The position numbers were made by a program, and so were the translations under genes. From Acetilactobacillus jinshanensis_A (GTDB lineage: Bacteria > Bacillota > Bacilli > Lactobacillales > Lactobacillaceae), in assembly GCA_043289735.1 (NCBI GenBank), contig CP171343.1, forward strand, positions 186,001 to 250,000: 64,000 bases of DNA, in the 5' to 3' direction. The notes below the pieces were generated by a model, which worked only from the letters and a program-made list of their open reading frames with translations, was not told the DNA's origin and made no database searches. Numbering within the stretch: the first letter of the stretch is position 1; the number at the start of each line of letters is the position of its first letter. Shown one piece after another: positions 34,347 through 42,225 of the stretch.

Positions 34347-35021
34347 ATGTCAATGAATTTAATTTTTATGGGATTACCAGGTGCCGGTAAAGGTACCCAA
34401 TCTCCATTTATTGTTAAGAAATATGGTATTCCGCATATTTCAACCGGTGATATTTTTCGTCAAGCTATGAATAAAGGAACTGAGATGGGTAAACGTGCTA
34501 AAAAGTACATTAATAAAGGTGATTTAGTACCTGACGATGTTACTTGTGGTATCGTTCGTGACCGTCTTAGTAAAGATGACGTGAAAAAAGGCTATATCTT
34601 AGATGGTTTTCCAAGGACCGTTAATCAAGCTAAGAGTTTAGAAAACATGACTACTGAGATGAAACGTCCGTTAGATGCGGTAATTTATATTAAAGTGGAT
34701 TTACCGTTATTAATTAAACGTTTATCGGGTCGTTTTATGTGTAAGAAATGTGGAGCTACTTATAATAAGTTATTCAGGATGCCGAAGGTTGCTAACACTT
34801 GTGATGTTTGTGGTGGTCATGAATTCTTCCAACGAAGTGATGATAAACCGGCTACGGTTAAGAATCGTTTAAAAATTGGTAAAAAGACCATGAAGCCTTT
34901 ACTTGATTTCTATAAGAAACGTAACTTATTACACGTTGTTAATGGTCATCCTGATATTGATCAGACTAAGAACATGTACGATGTTAATAAGGAAATTCAA
35001 AACGTTTTAGATAACTTATAA
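34347..35021 (+). CDS. adk: Adenylate kinase
   Basis: Adk interconverts ATP + AMP and 2 ADP. The P-loop GLPGAGKGTQ opens the protein, and the AMP-binding STGDIFR and GFPRTVNQA motifs follow. The lid domain carries a zinc-type Cys4 knot (CKKC...CDVC), common in Gram-positives. It has 224 residues. It follows secY by 29 bases, the conserved secY-adk-infA order. Confidence 0.97.
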   Translation: MSMNLIFMGLPGAGKGTQSPFIVKKYGIPHISTGDIFRQAMNKGTEMGKRAKKYINKGDLVPDDVTCGIVRDRLSKDDVKKGYILDGFPRTVNQAKSLENMTTEMKRPLDAVIYIKVDLPLLIKRLSGRFMCKKCGATYNKLFRMPKVANTCDVCGGHEFFQRSDDKPATVKNRLKIGKKTMKPLLDFYKKRNLLHVVNGHPDIDQTKNMYDVNKEIQNVLDNL

Positions 35022-35085
35022 ATTAACATCAAATTACTGTTGATGAAGAACGGATTGAGTAGTACTCTATATAGGAGGTACTCTT

Positions 35086-35304
35086 TTGTCTAATAAAAAC
35101 GTTATTCAAGTTCAGGGTAAAGTTACTGAAACTTTACCGAATGCTATGTTTCACGTTAAATTAAAGAATGGACACACCATTTTGGCATTTATTTCTGGTC
35201 GAATTCGAATGCATTATATTCGAATTCTTCCTGGAGATCGTGTCACGATTGAGATGTCTCCATATGACTTGACTAAAGGTCGAATTACTTATCGTTTTAA
35301 GTAA
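35086..35304 (+). CDS. infA: Translation initiation factor IF-1
   Basis: IF-1 is an OB-fold protein of 72 residues that occupies the ribosomal A site during initiation. NVIQVQGKVTETLPNAMFHV and SGRIRMHYIRILPGDRV are canonical. The start is TTG at 35086 behind AGGAGGT. Confidence 0.96.
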   Translation: MSNKNVIQVQGKVTETLPNAMFHVKLKNGHTILAFISGRIRMHYIRILPGDRVTIEMSPYDLTKGRITYRFK

Positions 35305-35330
35305 TTTATTCATACTGGGAGGTATAATAA

Positions 35331-35450
35331 ATGAAAGTACGTCCATCAGTAAAACGATTATGTGAACATTGTAAAATTGTTCATCGTCGTGGACACGTTA
35401 TGGTGATTTGCTCTGCAAATCCTAAGCATAAACAACGTCAAGGTAAATAA
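35331..35450 (+). CDS. rpmJ: 50S ribosomal protein L36
   Basis: This is a short gene of 39 codons, MKVRPSVKRLCEHCKIVHRR at the start and NPKHKQRQGK at the end. Zinc ligands Cys11, Cys14, Cys27 and a following His are in place (zinc form of L36). GGGAGGT precedes the ATG, and it lies between infA and rpsM as usual. Confidence 0.96.
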   Translation: MKVRPSVKRLCEHCKIVHRRGHVMVICSANPKHKQRQGK

Positions 35451-35471
35451 ATATATAAGGAGGTGTAAGAC

Positions 35472-35822
35472 ATGGCTCGTATTGCCGGTGTTGATTTACC
35501 AAATAATAAGCATGCTGTAATTGGTTTAACCGCTATTTTTGGTATCGGCCGTAGCCGTGCTAAAGAAATTTTAGCTAAGGCTCATGTTCCAGAAACTACT
35601 TTAATTAAAGATTTAACACCTGATCAAGAAGACAGTATTCGTGATGTCGTTGATCATTACACGGTTGAAGGTGATTTAAGACGTGAAATTCGTACTAACA
35701 TTAAACGTCTTGAAGAAATGGATTGTTACCGTGGAATGCGTCATCGTCAGGGATTACCAGTTCGTGGTCAGCATGATAAAAATAATGCACGTACCCGTAA
35801 GGGTAAAAAAGCTTCTAAATAA
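35472..35822 (+). CDS. rpsM: 30S ribosomal protein S13
   Basis: S13 contacts P-site tRNA and forms inter-subunit bridges. The sequence ARIAGVDLPNNKHAVIGLT, GDLRREIRTNIKRL and RGQHDKNNARTRKGKKA is typical. At 116 residues it lacks the last few basic residues usually seen after KKA. Confidence 0.96.
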   Translation: MARIAGVDLPNNKHAVIGLTAIFGIGRSRAKEILAKAHVPETTLIKDLTPDQEDSIRDVVDHYTVEGDLRREIRTNIKRLEEMDCYRGMRHRQGLPVRGQHDKNNARTRKGKKASK

Positions 35823-35850
35823 TTTAAATTAGAAGGAGGTTTAAGTTCAT

Positions 35851-36237
35851 ATGGCAAAACGAAATTCTCGTAAGCGTAGAGCTAGAAAAAATGTTGAAAC
35901 CGGTGTTGCTCATATTCATTCTACTTTTAACAACACCCTAGTTATGATTACCGATATGCAAGGTAACGCTATTTCATGGTCTTCTGCTGGTGCTTTAGGC
36001 TTTCATGGCAGTCGTAAGTCAACCCCATTTGCTGCTCAAATGGCTGCTGCCGCTGCTGCTAAAGATGCTATGGAACATGGTATGAAGAACGTTGAAGTTG
36101 CCGTTAAAGGACCTGGTTCCGGTCGTGAATCTGCTATTCGTGCACTTCAGTCGACTGGTTTACAGGTTGCAGCTATTCGTGATGTAACGCCAGTTCCACA
36201 TAATGGATCTCGTCCTCCAAAGCGTCGTCGAGTATAA
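35851..36237 (+). CDS. rpsK: 30S ribosomal protein S11
   Basis: S11 is part of the platform around the Shine-Dalgarno cleft. It has 128 residues: VETGVAHIHSTFNNTLVMIT, GFHGSRKSTPFAAQMAA and the final PVPHNGSRPPKRRRV. Confidence 0.97.
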   Translation: MAKRNSRKRRARKNVETGVAHIHSTFNNTLVMITDMQGNAISWSSAGALGFHGSRKSTPFAAQMAAAAAAKDAMEHGMKNVEVAVKGPGSGRESAIRALQSTGLQVAAIRDVTPVPHNGSRPPKRRRV

Positions 36238-36303
36238 TCTTACTTCGTTTTTAATAATGAGAGTTGATTAACTCGATGCGTTTTGAAAGGGGCAAAGATA
36301 ATA

Positions 36304-37254
36304 ATGATCAAGTTTGAAAAACCTAATATTCATAAGATTGAAGAAACCAAGAATTATGGAGAAGTTATTGTCGAACCATTAGAACGTGGTTATGGAACTA
36401 CTCTTGGTAATTCGTTACGTCGAATTTTACTTTCATCAATGCCTGGTGCTGCCATTACTAGTATTCAAATTAATGGGGTTCTTCATGCCTTTTCTACTAT
36501 TAAAGGGGTTACTGAAGACGTTATTCAAATTATTTTGAATATTAAGAAAGTTAATTTGAAGATTGATGGCCCTGATGATACTAAAAAAGCATTAAGTATT
36601 AACGTAACGGGTCCAGGTGAAGTTACTGCCGGTGATATTAAAGGTGACGGTGACGTTCATATTATGAATCCTGACTTACACATTTGTACTTTATCTGAAG
36701 GTAAAAACTTCAGAATGCGAATGACGGCTAATAAAGGCCGTGGCTGGGTTTCAGCTAATGAAAACAAGGCTCGTAATAATGGAATGCCAATTGGTGTAAT
36801 TCCAGTTGATTCTATTTATACCCCAATCGAACGTGTTAATTATCAAGTTGAAAATGCCCGAGTTGGTCATCGAACTGATTATGATAAATTAACTTTAGAT
36901 GTTTGGACTAATAGTTCAATCAAACCTTATGAAGCAATTAGTTTAGCTGCTAAGATTATGACGTCACATCTTAAGATGTTCGTTGATCTAACTAAAGAAG
37001 CTCAAAACGCTAAAGTAATGGTTGAACGTAAAGAAACTCATCAAGAGAAATTATTAGGTAAACCGATTGAAGAATTAGATCTATCGGTCCGTTCTTATAA
37101 TTGCTTAAAACGAGCTGGAATTAATACGGTTCAGGAATTAACTAATAAGAGTGAATCGGATATGATGAAGGTTCGTAATTTAGGTCAAAAATCACTTGAT
37201 GAAGTTAAAGACAAGTTAAGTAACTTAGGCTTATCTTTACGTAAAGATAATTAA
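36304..37254 (+). CDS. rpoA: DNA-directed RNA polymerase subunit alpha
   Basis: Alpha dimerises to start RNA polymerase assembly. The N-terminal domain (PLERGYGTTLGNSLRRILLSS) and the C-terminal helix-hairpin-helix domain that binds UP elements and activators (LSVRSYNCLKRAGINTVQEL) are complete. It has 316 residues. The start is ATG at 36304 with GAAAGGGG upstream. The TTG at 36283 lies before that site and is not favoured. Confidence 0.97.
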   Translation: MIKFEKPNIHKIEETKNYGEVIVEPLERGYGTTLGNSLRRILLSSMPGAAITSIQINGVLHAFSTIKGVTEDVIQIILNIKKVNLKIDGPDDTKKALSINVTGPGEVTAGDIKGDGDVHIMNPDLHICTLSEGKNFRMRMTANKGRGWVSANENKARNNGMPIGVIPVDSIYTPIERVNYQVENARVGHRTDYDKLTLDVWTNSSIKPYEAISLAAKIMTSHLKMFVDLTKEAQNAKVMVERKETHQEKLLGKPIEELDLSVRSYNCLKRAGINTVQELTNKSESDMMKVRNLGQKSLDEVKDKLSNLGLSLRKDN

Positions 37255-37280
37255 AATCGAAAAAGGAGGAAAAATCCGTT

Positions 37281-37655
37281 ATGCGTAAATTAGGACGAAC
37301 TGCTGATAAACGACGTGCTTTACTTCGTAATTTAACTACTCAGTTAATCGTTCATGGCCAAATTAAGACGACTGAAGCTAGAGCTAAAGACGTTCGTTCT
37401 ACCACTGATAAAATGATTACTCTTGGTAAACGCGGTGATTTAAGCGCTCGTCGTCAAGCAGCTTCATTTTTAGAAAATGTAATCGCTAGTGCTAAAGAAA
37501 ATGGTGACAGCATTACCGTTACGACTGCATTACAGAAATTATTTGGTACATTAGCTAAGAAATATGCTAAACGTAATGGTGGCTATACTAGAGCATATAA
37601 GACCATGCCGCGTCGTGGTGATGGTGCCCCAATGGTTATCTTACAGTTAGTATAA
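37281..37655 (+). CDS. rplQ: 50S ribosomal protein L17
   Basis: L17 sits near the tunnel exit. It has 124 residues: MRKLGRTADKRRALLRNLTTQ, TTEARAKDVRSTTDKMI and the end RRGDGAPMVILQLV. It is the last intact gene of the ribosomal operon before the decayed ECF genes. Confidence 0.97.
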   Translation: MRKLGRTADKRRALLRNLTTQLIVHGQIKTTEARAKDVRSTTDKMITLGKRGDLSARRQAASFLENVIASAKENGDSITVTTALQKLFGTLAKKYAKRNGGYTRAYKTMPRRGDGAPMVILQLV

Positions 37656-37777
37656 TTCTTTAGATTAATCTTAACGTTTTTTAATCGTTTTAGTTGAAAC
37701 GACATATTTTATTTAATTACGTTTGGTAATTAAATAGTTTCGAAAAATCACTAGGATTTGTGATATAGAGCGTTACG

Positions 37778-38512
37778 ATGATGGATATTTTTCCAAGTCT
37801 AGCTCGAATATGGGTTGATTACCTATGCATTATAAATCCGTTAGTGATTTTTTTATACATAATTTTAATTGGTCAATGGTTATCGTTAATTGGATTAAAC
37901 GGCAGTGGAAAAAGTACCTTAGTTAAATTAATTGATGGCTTATTACCGAAAACTTCCGGCCAGATTATAATTGACAAAATCGGGATTGTTTTTCAAAATC
38001 CTAAGGACCAATTTGTTGGCGCTACGGTTAAAGATGAGGTGGCGTTCGGTTTAGAAAATCAGCAAAAAGCTTTATCATTAGTTGGAATGCGGTCATATTA
38101 TAATTCGTTACTTAATAATTTATCAGGTGGCCAGCAGCAACGGATTGCGATTGCTGATGTGATTGCTGTAAGGCCTCGAATCATTATTCTGGATGAAGGT
38201 ATCAGTATGCTAGACCCTGAGGCTCGCGATAACATTGTGCATTTAGATAGAGCTTTAAAACGCCGCTTTAATTTAACGATAATTGACGTTACGCATAACT
38301 TGTCTGACACTAAGTATGCTCAAAGGATTGCCATAATGAATAAGGGCAAATTGTTTTCAAGCTCTGCATTATTTCAAAAACTTCATTTAGGACTGCCGGA
38401 TCCTGATATTTTACGGGATTTATTGGATAAACACGGTATGAAGGTTCCCAATCGGCACTTCAGTGAAACGGGGATGTTAGCTTGGCTCCATCGATTATTT
38501 TTAAAAAGGTAA
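37778..38512 (+). pseudogene. ecfA1: EcfA1 (ECF transporter ATPase), degenerate
   Basis: The frame keeps Walker A (GLNGSGKST), Q-loop (GIVFQNPKDQFVGATV), signature LSGGQQQR, and Walker B with IIILDEGISMLDP. Compared with a normal ~280-residue EcfA1 it has lost its N-terminal A-loop region, which is now scrambled (a better match, KSVSDF, exists in another frame near 37830), about a dozen residues between SGQIIID and IGIVFQNP, and about a dozen more between GLENQ and ALSLVGM. The D-loop Glu-Ala-Thr is changed to Glu-Gly-Ile. These are deletions too large to be read errors. It is most likely inactive. Confidence 0.8.
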
Positions 38513-38522
38513 CGTATTCATA

Positions 38523-39076
38523 CTATCATTTAAGATTAAAGCCGGGTCGTTTACGATGGTCGTTGGTCGAACGGGTAGCGGTAAATCAACGTTAGTCCAA
38601 CAACTTAATGGCTTATTACGACCTACCCGTGGGGTTTAGCATTCCAACTTTCTCAAGACCAATTGTTTGGCGAAACGGTTTATGATGACCTTGCTTTTGG
38701 CCCTAAAAATTTTAATTTTATCACCATTTGATCTCTCCGGTGGACAGATGAAAAGGGTCGTGATTGCTGACATACTTGCATGTCACCCGAAAATTTTGGT
38801 ACTTGATGAACCAACGGCGGGTTTAGATAACTTTATAAGAAAGGATTATCATTTAACGATCGTTATGATTACTCATCAAATGTCTTTAGTTGCTAAATAT
38901 GCGACCCAAGTTTTGGTATTAAATAATGGTCACTTAGTAGCAAACGAATCGCCTCTTAAATTATTCGGTAATGTAAATTTATTACATAAAGCGGGTTTAA
39001 ATTACCTTTTTAAATTAAATGATTTACATTGGATGTATATCAATTTAATCGTTAGTAAGTTGAAAACGGGGAATTA
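38523..39076 (+). pseudogene. ecfA2: EcfA2 (ECF transporter ATPase), degenerate
   Basis: Fragments of the second ECF ATPase lie in at least two frames. Walker A (VVGRTGSGKSTLVQQLNGLL) ends in a TAG near 38637. The Q-loop piece (FQLSQDQLFGETVYDDLAFG) is in another frame, and LSGGQMKR and Walker B (ILVLDEPTAGLD) in a third run that ends FKLNDLHW. The N-terminal strand before Walker A, the segment after the first helix and the region after GLDN are deleted. The gene cannot give a full ATPase. Confidence 0.85.
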
Positions 39077-39078
39077 TC

Positions 39079-39700
39079 ATGAATAAATTCTTTTTTGGTG
39101 AGTATCTACCCGGAACCTCACCGGTTCATCAAATGAATCCCGCCTCTAAGTTATTATTGTGCATATTATTTATAATTATGACCTTGATAAGTTCTCAATG
39201 GATCCTTGATTGCGAATTATTTATATTAATATTAATAGTGCGTTCGTCTTTTGCCGATTTTCATTTATTATAATAATTTCAACTTTATTGACTTTGTCGA
39301 CGCCGCCCACCAGATTAGCAAGCGGAATTCGAACTATTTTAAGCCCCCTGAAGTATGTAAAATTACCAGTTAATACGATTGCATTAATGATTTCGATTGC
39401 TTTACGTTTTATTCCGACCCTTTATCAAGAATTGGAAATGATTATTAAAGCTCAGCAAGCGAGAGGGGCTATATTTCATAGCGGTTCTATATTTGATCGA
39501 ATTAAAAGAATCGTAACGTTGATTATTCCTTTATTGTTCAGTTCGTTTGAAAGAGCCAGAAAATTGAGTTATGCGATGCTGTCAAGGGGTTACCAGACTA
39601 ATGTACATAGAACTCAGATTAGTCAATCCCGTTTACGGTTATTGACGGAATTGCATGGTTAATTTATTTAAGTTTTGGTGCCTTAGAGATTATAAGTAAA
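39079..39700 (+). pseudogene. ecfT: EcfT (ECF transporter scaffold), degenerate
   Basis: EcfT is the membrane scaffold that couples the ATPases to S-components. The start MNKFFFGEYLPGTSPVHQMN is normal. Roughly 70 residues are missing after the first two helices, and the frame changes near 39230 before FVFCRF. Both Ala-Arg-Gly coupling motifs (QQARGA and SRGYQ) remain. Near 39632 the frame shifts again to a hydrophobic tail (GIAWLIYLSFGALEI) that runs in the same frame into truA. Deletion plus two frame changes make it non-functional. Confidence 0.85.
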
Positions 39701-39710
39701 GGTAATGTAT

Positions 39711-40531
39711 ATGTCAGCATTAGGTATAAGATAACGTTTGCTTATGACGGAACCCGGTTTTACGGATTTGAAAAGCAGCCTGGTTTAAGGACCGTTGAAG
39801 GGACCGTTACGGACGTGGTTAATAAGATGGCTAAAAATCCTCAGCCGCCCATTAAAATTTACGGATCAGGTCGGACGGACGCCGGAGTTCACGCGATCGC
39901 CCAGGTGGCTCATTTTGATTTTCCGTTTAACATTCCCGTTGACGGGATGTGGCGGGGCCTTAATAGTATGATGCCTTTAGATATTGAAGTTAGGCAGGTT
40001 GAAAAGGTTCCGCATAGTTTTCATGCTCGGTATGACGTTTCCGGTAAAGTTTATGTTTACCGAGCTTATTTAGGGCATTTTACCGATCCGTTTAAGCGAT
40101 TTTATACGGGTCATTGGCGATTTCCGGTTAATTTAAAAAAGATTCAAGCTGCGTTAAGAGATTTAATCGGGACGCATGATTTCACTAGTTTTTGTGCATC
40201 CGGGGCTCAAGTTAAGAATCACGTTAGAACCATTTATGAAGCCACCTGTCGTTATGATTCTCATGAAAATGAATTAATTTTTAGGTTTTACGGCAACGGT
40301 TTTCTATACAATATGGTCCGAATCATCGTGGGGGTTCTGTTAGAGATCGGTTCCAATCGCCGTCCCGTTCATGATATTTTGCGGCTATATCAGGTTAAGG
40401 ATCGTAATCAGGCGGTGTTTACGGCTCCCGCTAGCGGTTTATATCTAAAACAAGTTATTTATAAAGGCGAGGATCCTCGGCATCCGACTAAATTTCCTGA
40501 AGATAAGGGTAATAAAGCTAACGAGCATTGA
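39711..40531 (+). CDS. truA: tRNA pseudouridine(38-40) synthase TruA, frame break just after the start
   Basis: TruA converts uridines 38-40 of tRNA anticodon arms to pseudouridine. The body is complete: RYKITFAYDGTRFYGFEKQP, the catalytic aspartate in GSGRTDAGVHA, YVYRAYLGHF and NGFLYNMVRIIVG. The expected ATG at 39711 has a ribosome site (AAAGG) seven bases before it, but its frame stops after seven codons. The conserved N-terminus is read in another frame that has no ATG, GTG or TTG before RYKITF. One missing base between 39714 and 39722 explains this. An ATT at 39719 or the ATG at 39833 could give reduced or truncated product. Confidence 0.85.
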
Positions 40532-40556
40532 CTTTATAGTAAATAGTTTGTATTAT
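40528..40556 (+). promoter_or_regulatory. rplM-rpsI promoter
   Basis: TTGACT at 40528-40533, a 17-base spacer and TATTAT at 40551-40556 lie just ahead of the L13 leader. Confidence 0.75.
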
Positions 40557-40569
40557 TGTAATTGGTATT

Positions 40570-40624
40570 GTTTGCCTCCACAATAAAAGCCCCGGAATAT
40601 TGATATTTTATTGTTGATGCAAAC
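40570..40624 (+). promoter_or_regulatory. L13 leader (ribosomal protein autoregulatory RNA)
   Basis: GTTTGC (40570-40575) pairs with GCAAAC (40619-40624), and CAATAAAA pairs with TTTTATTG inside it, leaving a GCCCCGG-containing loop. The position directly upstream of rplM matches the known Firmicutes L13 leader, where L13 is thought to bind its own mRNA. Confidence 0.75.
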
Positions 40625-40645
40625 AAAGAACATGGAGGAATTAAA

Positions 40646-41089
40646 TTGCGTACAACTTATATGGCACAAGCCGGTAAAGTAGAACGTAAATGGTATGTAA
40701 TCGATGCTGCTAACGTTGAATTAGGTCGTTTAGCATCCGTTACTGCTTCTATTTTACGTGGCAAGAATAAGCCTACTTATACACCTAATGTTGATACTGG
40801 TGATAATGTAATTATCGTCAATGCATCTAAAGTTAAATTATCTGGCCGTAAGGCTAAAGAAAAAGTATATTACCACCATTCAGCATGGGTTGGTCATATG
40901 AAGACCATGACTGCTGGTAAGATGAGAGCTCAAAAGCCAACTCATTTAATTGAATTAGCAGTTAAGGGTATGCTTCCTCATAATAGCTTAGGCCATCATG
41001 AATTCTTAAAGATGCATGTTTATGCCGGTCCTAAGCATGATAATCAAGCTCAGAAGCCCGTTAAATTAGACATTAATAAATTAATTTAA
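40646..41089 (+). CDS. rplM: 50S ribosomal protein L13
   Basis: L13 is an early 50S assembly protein. It has 147 residues: RTTYMAQAGKVERKWYVIDA, the ASILRGKNKPTYTPNVDTGD core, and MLPHNSLGHHEFLKMHVY. The start is TTG at 40646 behind GGAGG. It is the first gene of the rplM-rpsI unit. Confidence 0.97.
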   Translation: MRTTYMAQAGKVERKWYVIDAANVELGRLASVTASILRGKNKPTYTPNVDTGDNVIIVNASKVKLSGRKAKEKVYYHHSAWVGHMKTMTAGKMRAQKPTHLIELAVKGMLPHNSLGHHEFLKMHVYAGPKHDNQAQKPVKLDINKLI

Positions 41090-41102
41090 GGAGGGAATTT
41101 AA

Positions 41103-41495
41103 TTGGCTAAAGTACAATATCGTGGTACCGGTCGTCGTAAAGATTCTACGGCTCGAGTTCGTTTAGTACCTGGTACCGGTAAAGTTGTTATTAATGGGGA
41201 AGCTATGGACAAATACGTTCCATTCCCTAACTTAAGAGAAATTATTATGCAGCCGTTCCATACTACTGATACGTTAGGTAATTATGATGTATTAGCTAAC
41301 GTTAACGGCGGTGGTTATTCCGGTCAAGCCGGTGCCGTTCGTCATGGAATTGCTCGTGCTTTATTGAAAGTTGACCCGGACTTCCGTGCTCCGTTAAAGA
41401 AAGCCGGCTTATTAACTCGTGATCCACGAATGAAAGAACGTAAGAAGCCTGGCTTAAAGAAAGCCCGTAAATCCGGTCAATTCTCTAAGCGATAA
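41103..41495 (+). CDS. rpsI: 30S ribosomal protein S9
   Basis: S9 reaches the P-site tRNA with its C-terminal tail (KKARKSGQFSKR). It has 130 residues: VQYRGTGRRKDSTARVRLVPG and GGYSGQAGAVRHGIARALL. The start is TTG at 41103 behind AAGGAGGG, 13 bases after rplM. Confidence 0.97.
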   Translation: MAKVQYRGTGRRKDSTARVRLVPGTGKVVINGEAMDKYVPFPNLREIIMQPFHTTDTLGNYDVLANVNGGGYSGQAGAVRHGIARALLKVDPDFRAPLKKAGLLTRDPRMKERKKPGLKKARKSGQFSKR

Positions 41496-41505
41496 TTATC
41501 GATGG

Positions 41506-41850
41506 TTATTTAATCAGGATAATATAAAAAGGATTGCTAATTTTAGCAATCCTTTTTTGTTTATAAAAATTAATTTTTTTGGATTTTTTATCTGCTGATT
41601 GACTAGTTTTCTTTTTAGGGGCTGCTTTAATTAGTTTTAATTTTTGGTTGTTAACAACGGTCTTATTATGATATTTATCCACAATTTCAGGATCATCGGA
41701 ATGGAATGAAATTAAGAACGAATTAATGTAGCGTTTATCAATTCGACCCACAAACTTTTGTTTGTCTAAGGTGAAAGCAACTTGGTCACCCACGTTGTAT
41801 TTAAGTTCAGCGGGACTTAATTTTTTCTTTTTACGGATCAAGAAATTCAT
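41506..41850 (-). CDS. DUF2187 family protein with a read-through C-terminus
   Basis: Residues ~15-75 match the small DUF2187 domain (YNVGDQVAFTLDKQKFVGRI; NKTVVNNQKLKLIK), a beta-rich KOW-like fold of unknown function. A lysine-rich tail follows. The frame then reads through the rpsI/DUF2187 terminator (coding RIAKISNPF). If the A7 run before TTAATT (minus strand, near 41577) had one more A, the frame would end KKSKKN and stop before the hairpin. The extension is therefore probably an indel product, and the natural protein would have about 90 residues. GGAG near the ATG serves as ribosome site. Confidence 0.7.
   Translation of the reverse strand: MNFLIRKKKKLSPAELKYNVGDQVAFTLDKQKFVGRIDKRYINSFLISFHSDDPEIVDKYHNKTVVNNQKLKLIKAAPKKKTSQSADKKSKKINFYKQKRIAKISNPFYIILIK
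41526..41559. terminator. Bidirectional terminator after rpsI
   Basis: AAAAAGGATTGCTAA pairs with TTAGCAATCCTTTTTT. It serves rpsI on the plus strand. On the minus strand it lies inside the end of the DUF2187 frame. Confidence 0.92.
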
Positions 41851-41913
41851 CTCCTAACAATATTATTTTAACATATCTGAAAATAAAAATGATTTTAAAT
41901 TTAAAAGGGAGTC

Positions 41914-42130
41914 GTGAAAGCTTTGGATAAATCATCACTCTTAAAAACTACGTTAGGTATTCTTGGAAATCACGATTAATAATTGAAGCGCATCGTCTGG
42001 GAATTACCGCTGATTTTAAGATAATTTAGTTAGTTATCTAAGCAAATTTACAGATCTTCCGCAAGGTGCCGAAATTTTAAATATGATTCAAGAATTAAAT
42101 CATTGTCTTATAAAACGGTCTTTAAGCTAG
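41914..42130 (+). pseudogene. Unidentified small gene, broken
   Basis: A GTG at 41914 behind AAAGGGAG opens a frame (KALDKSSLLKTTLGILG) that stops after 21 codons. Other frames continue in a sensible way: RLIIEAHRLGITADF, then SYLSKFTDLPQGAEILNMIQ to a TAG at 42128. Joined together they would give a helical protein of about 70 residues. I do not recognise the family. At least two frame changes make it non-coding. This is all that lies in the 375-base gap before pcrA, apart from the pcrA promoter (TATAAT at 42190-42195). Confidence 0.5.
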
Positions 42131-42225
42131 ATGACGTCAAGCATTGATCAAATCAAATTAAGTGTTAATTTAAAAACTAATCACTATGCTATAATTTAAA
42201 TGAAATAGAAAGAGTTGAATCGTTT

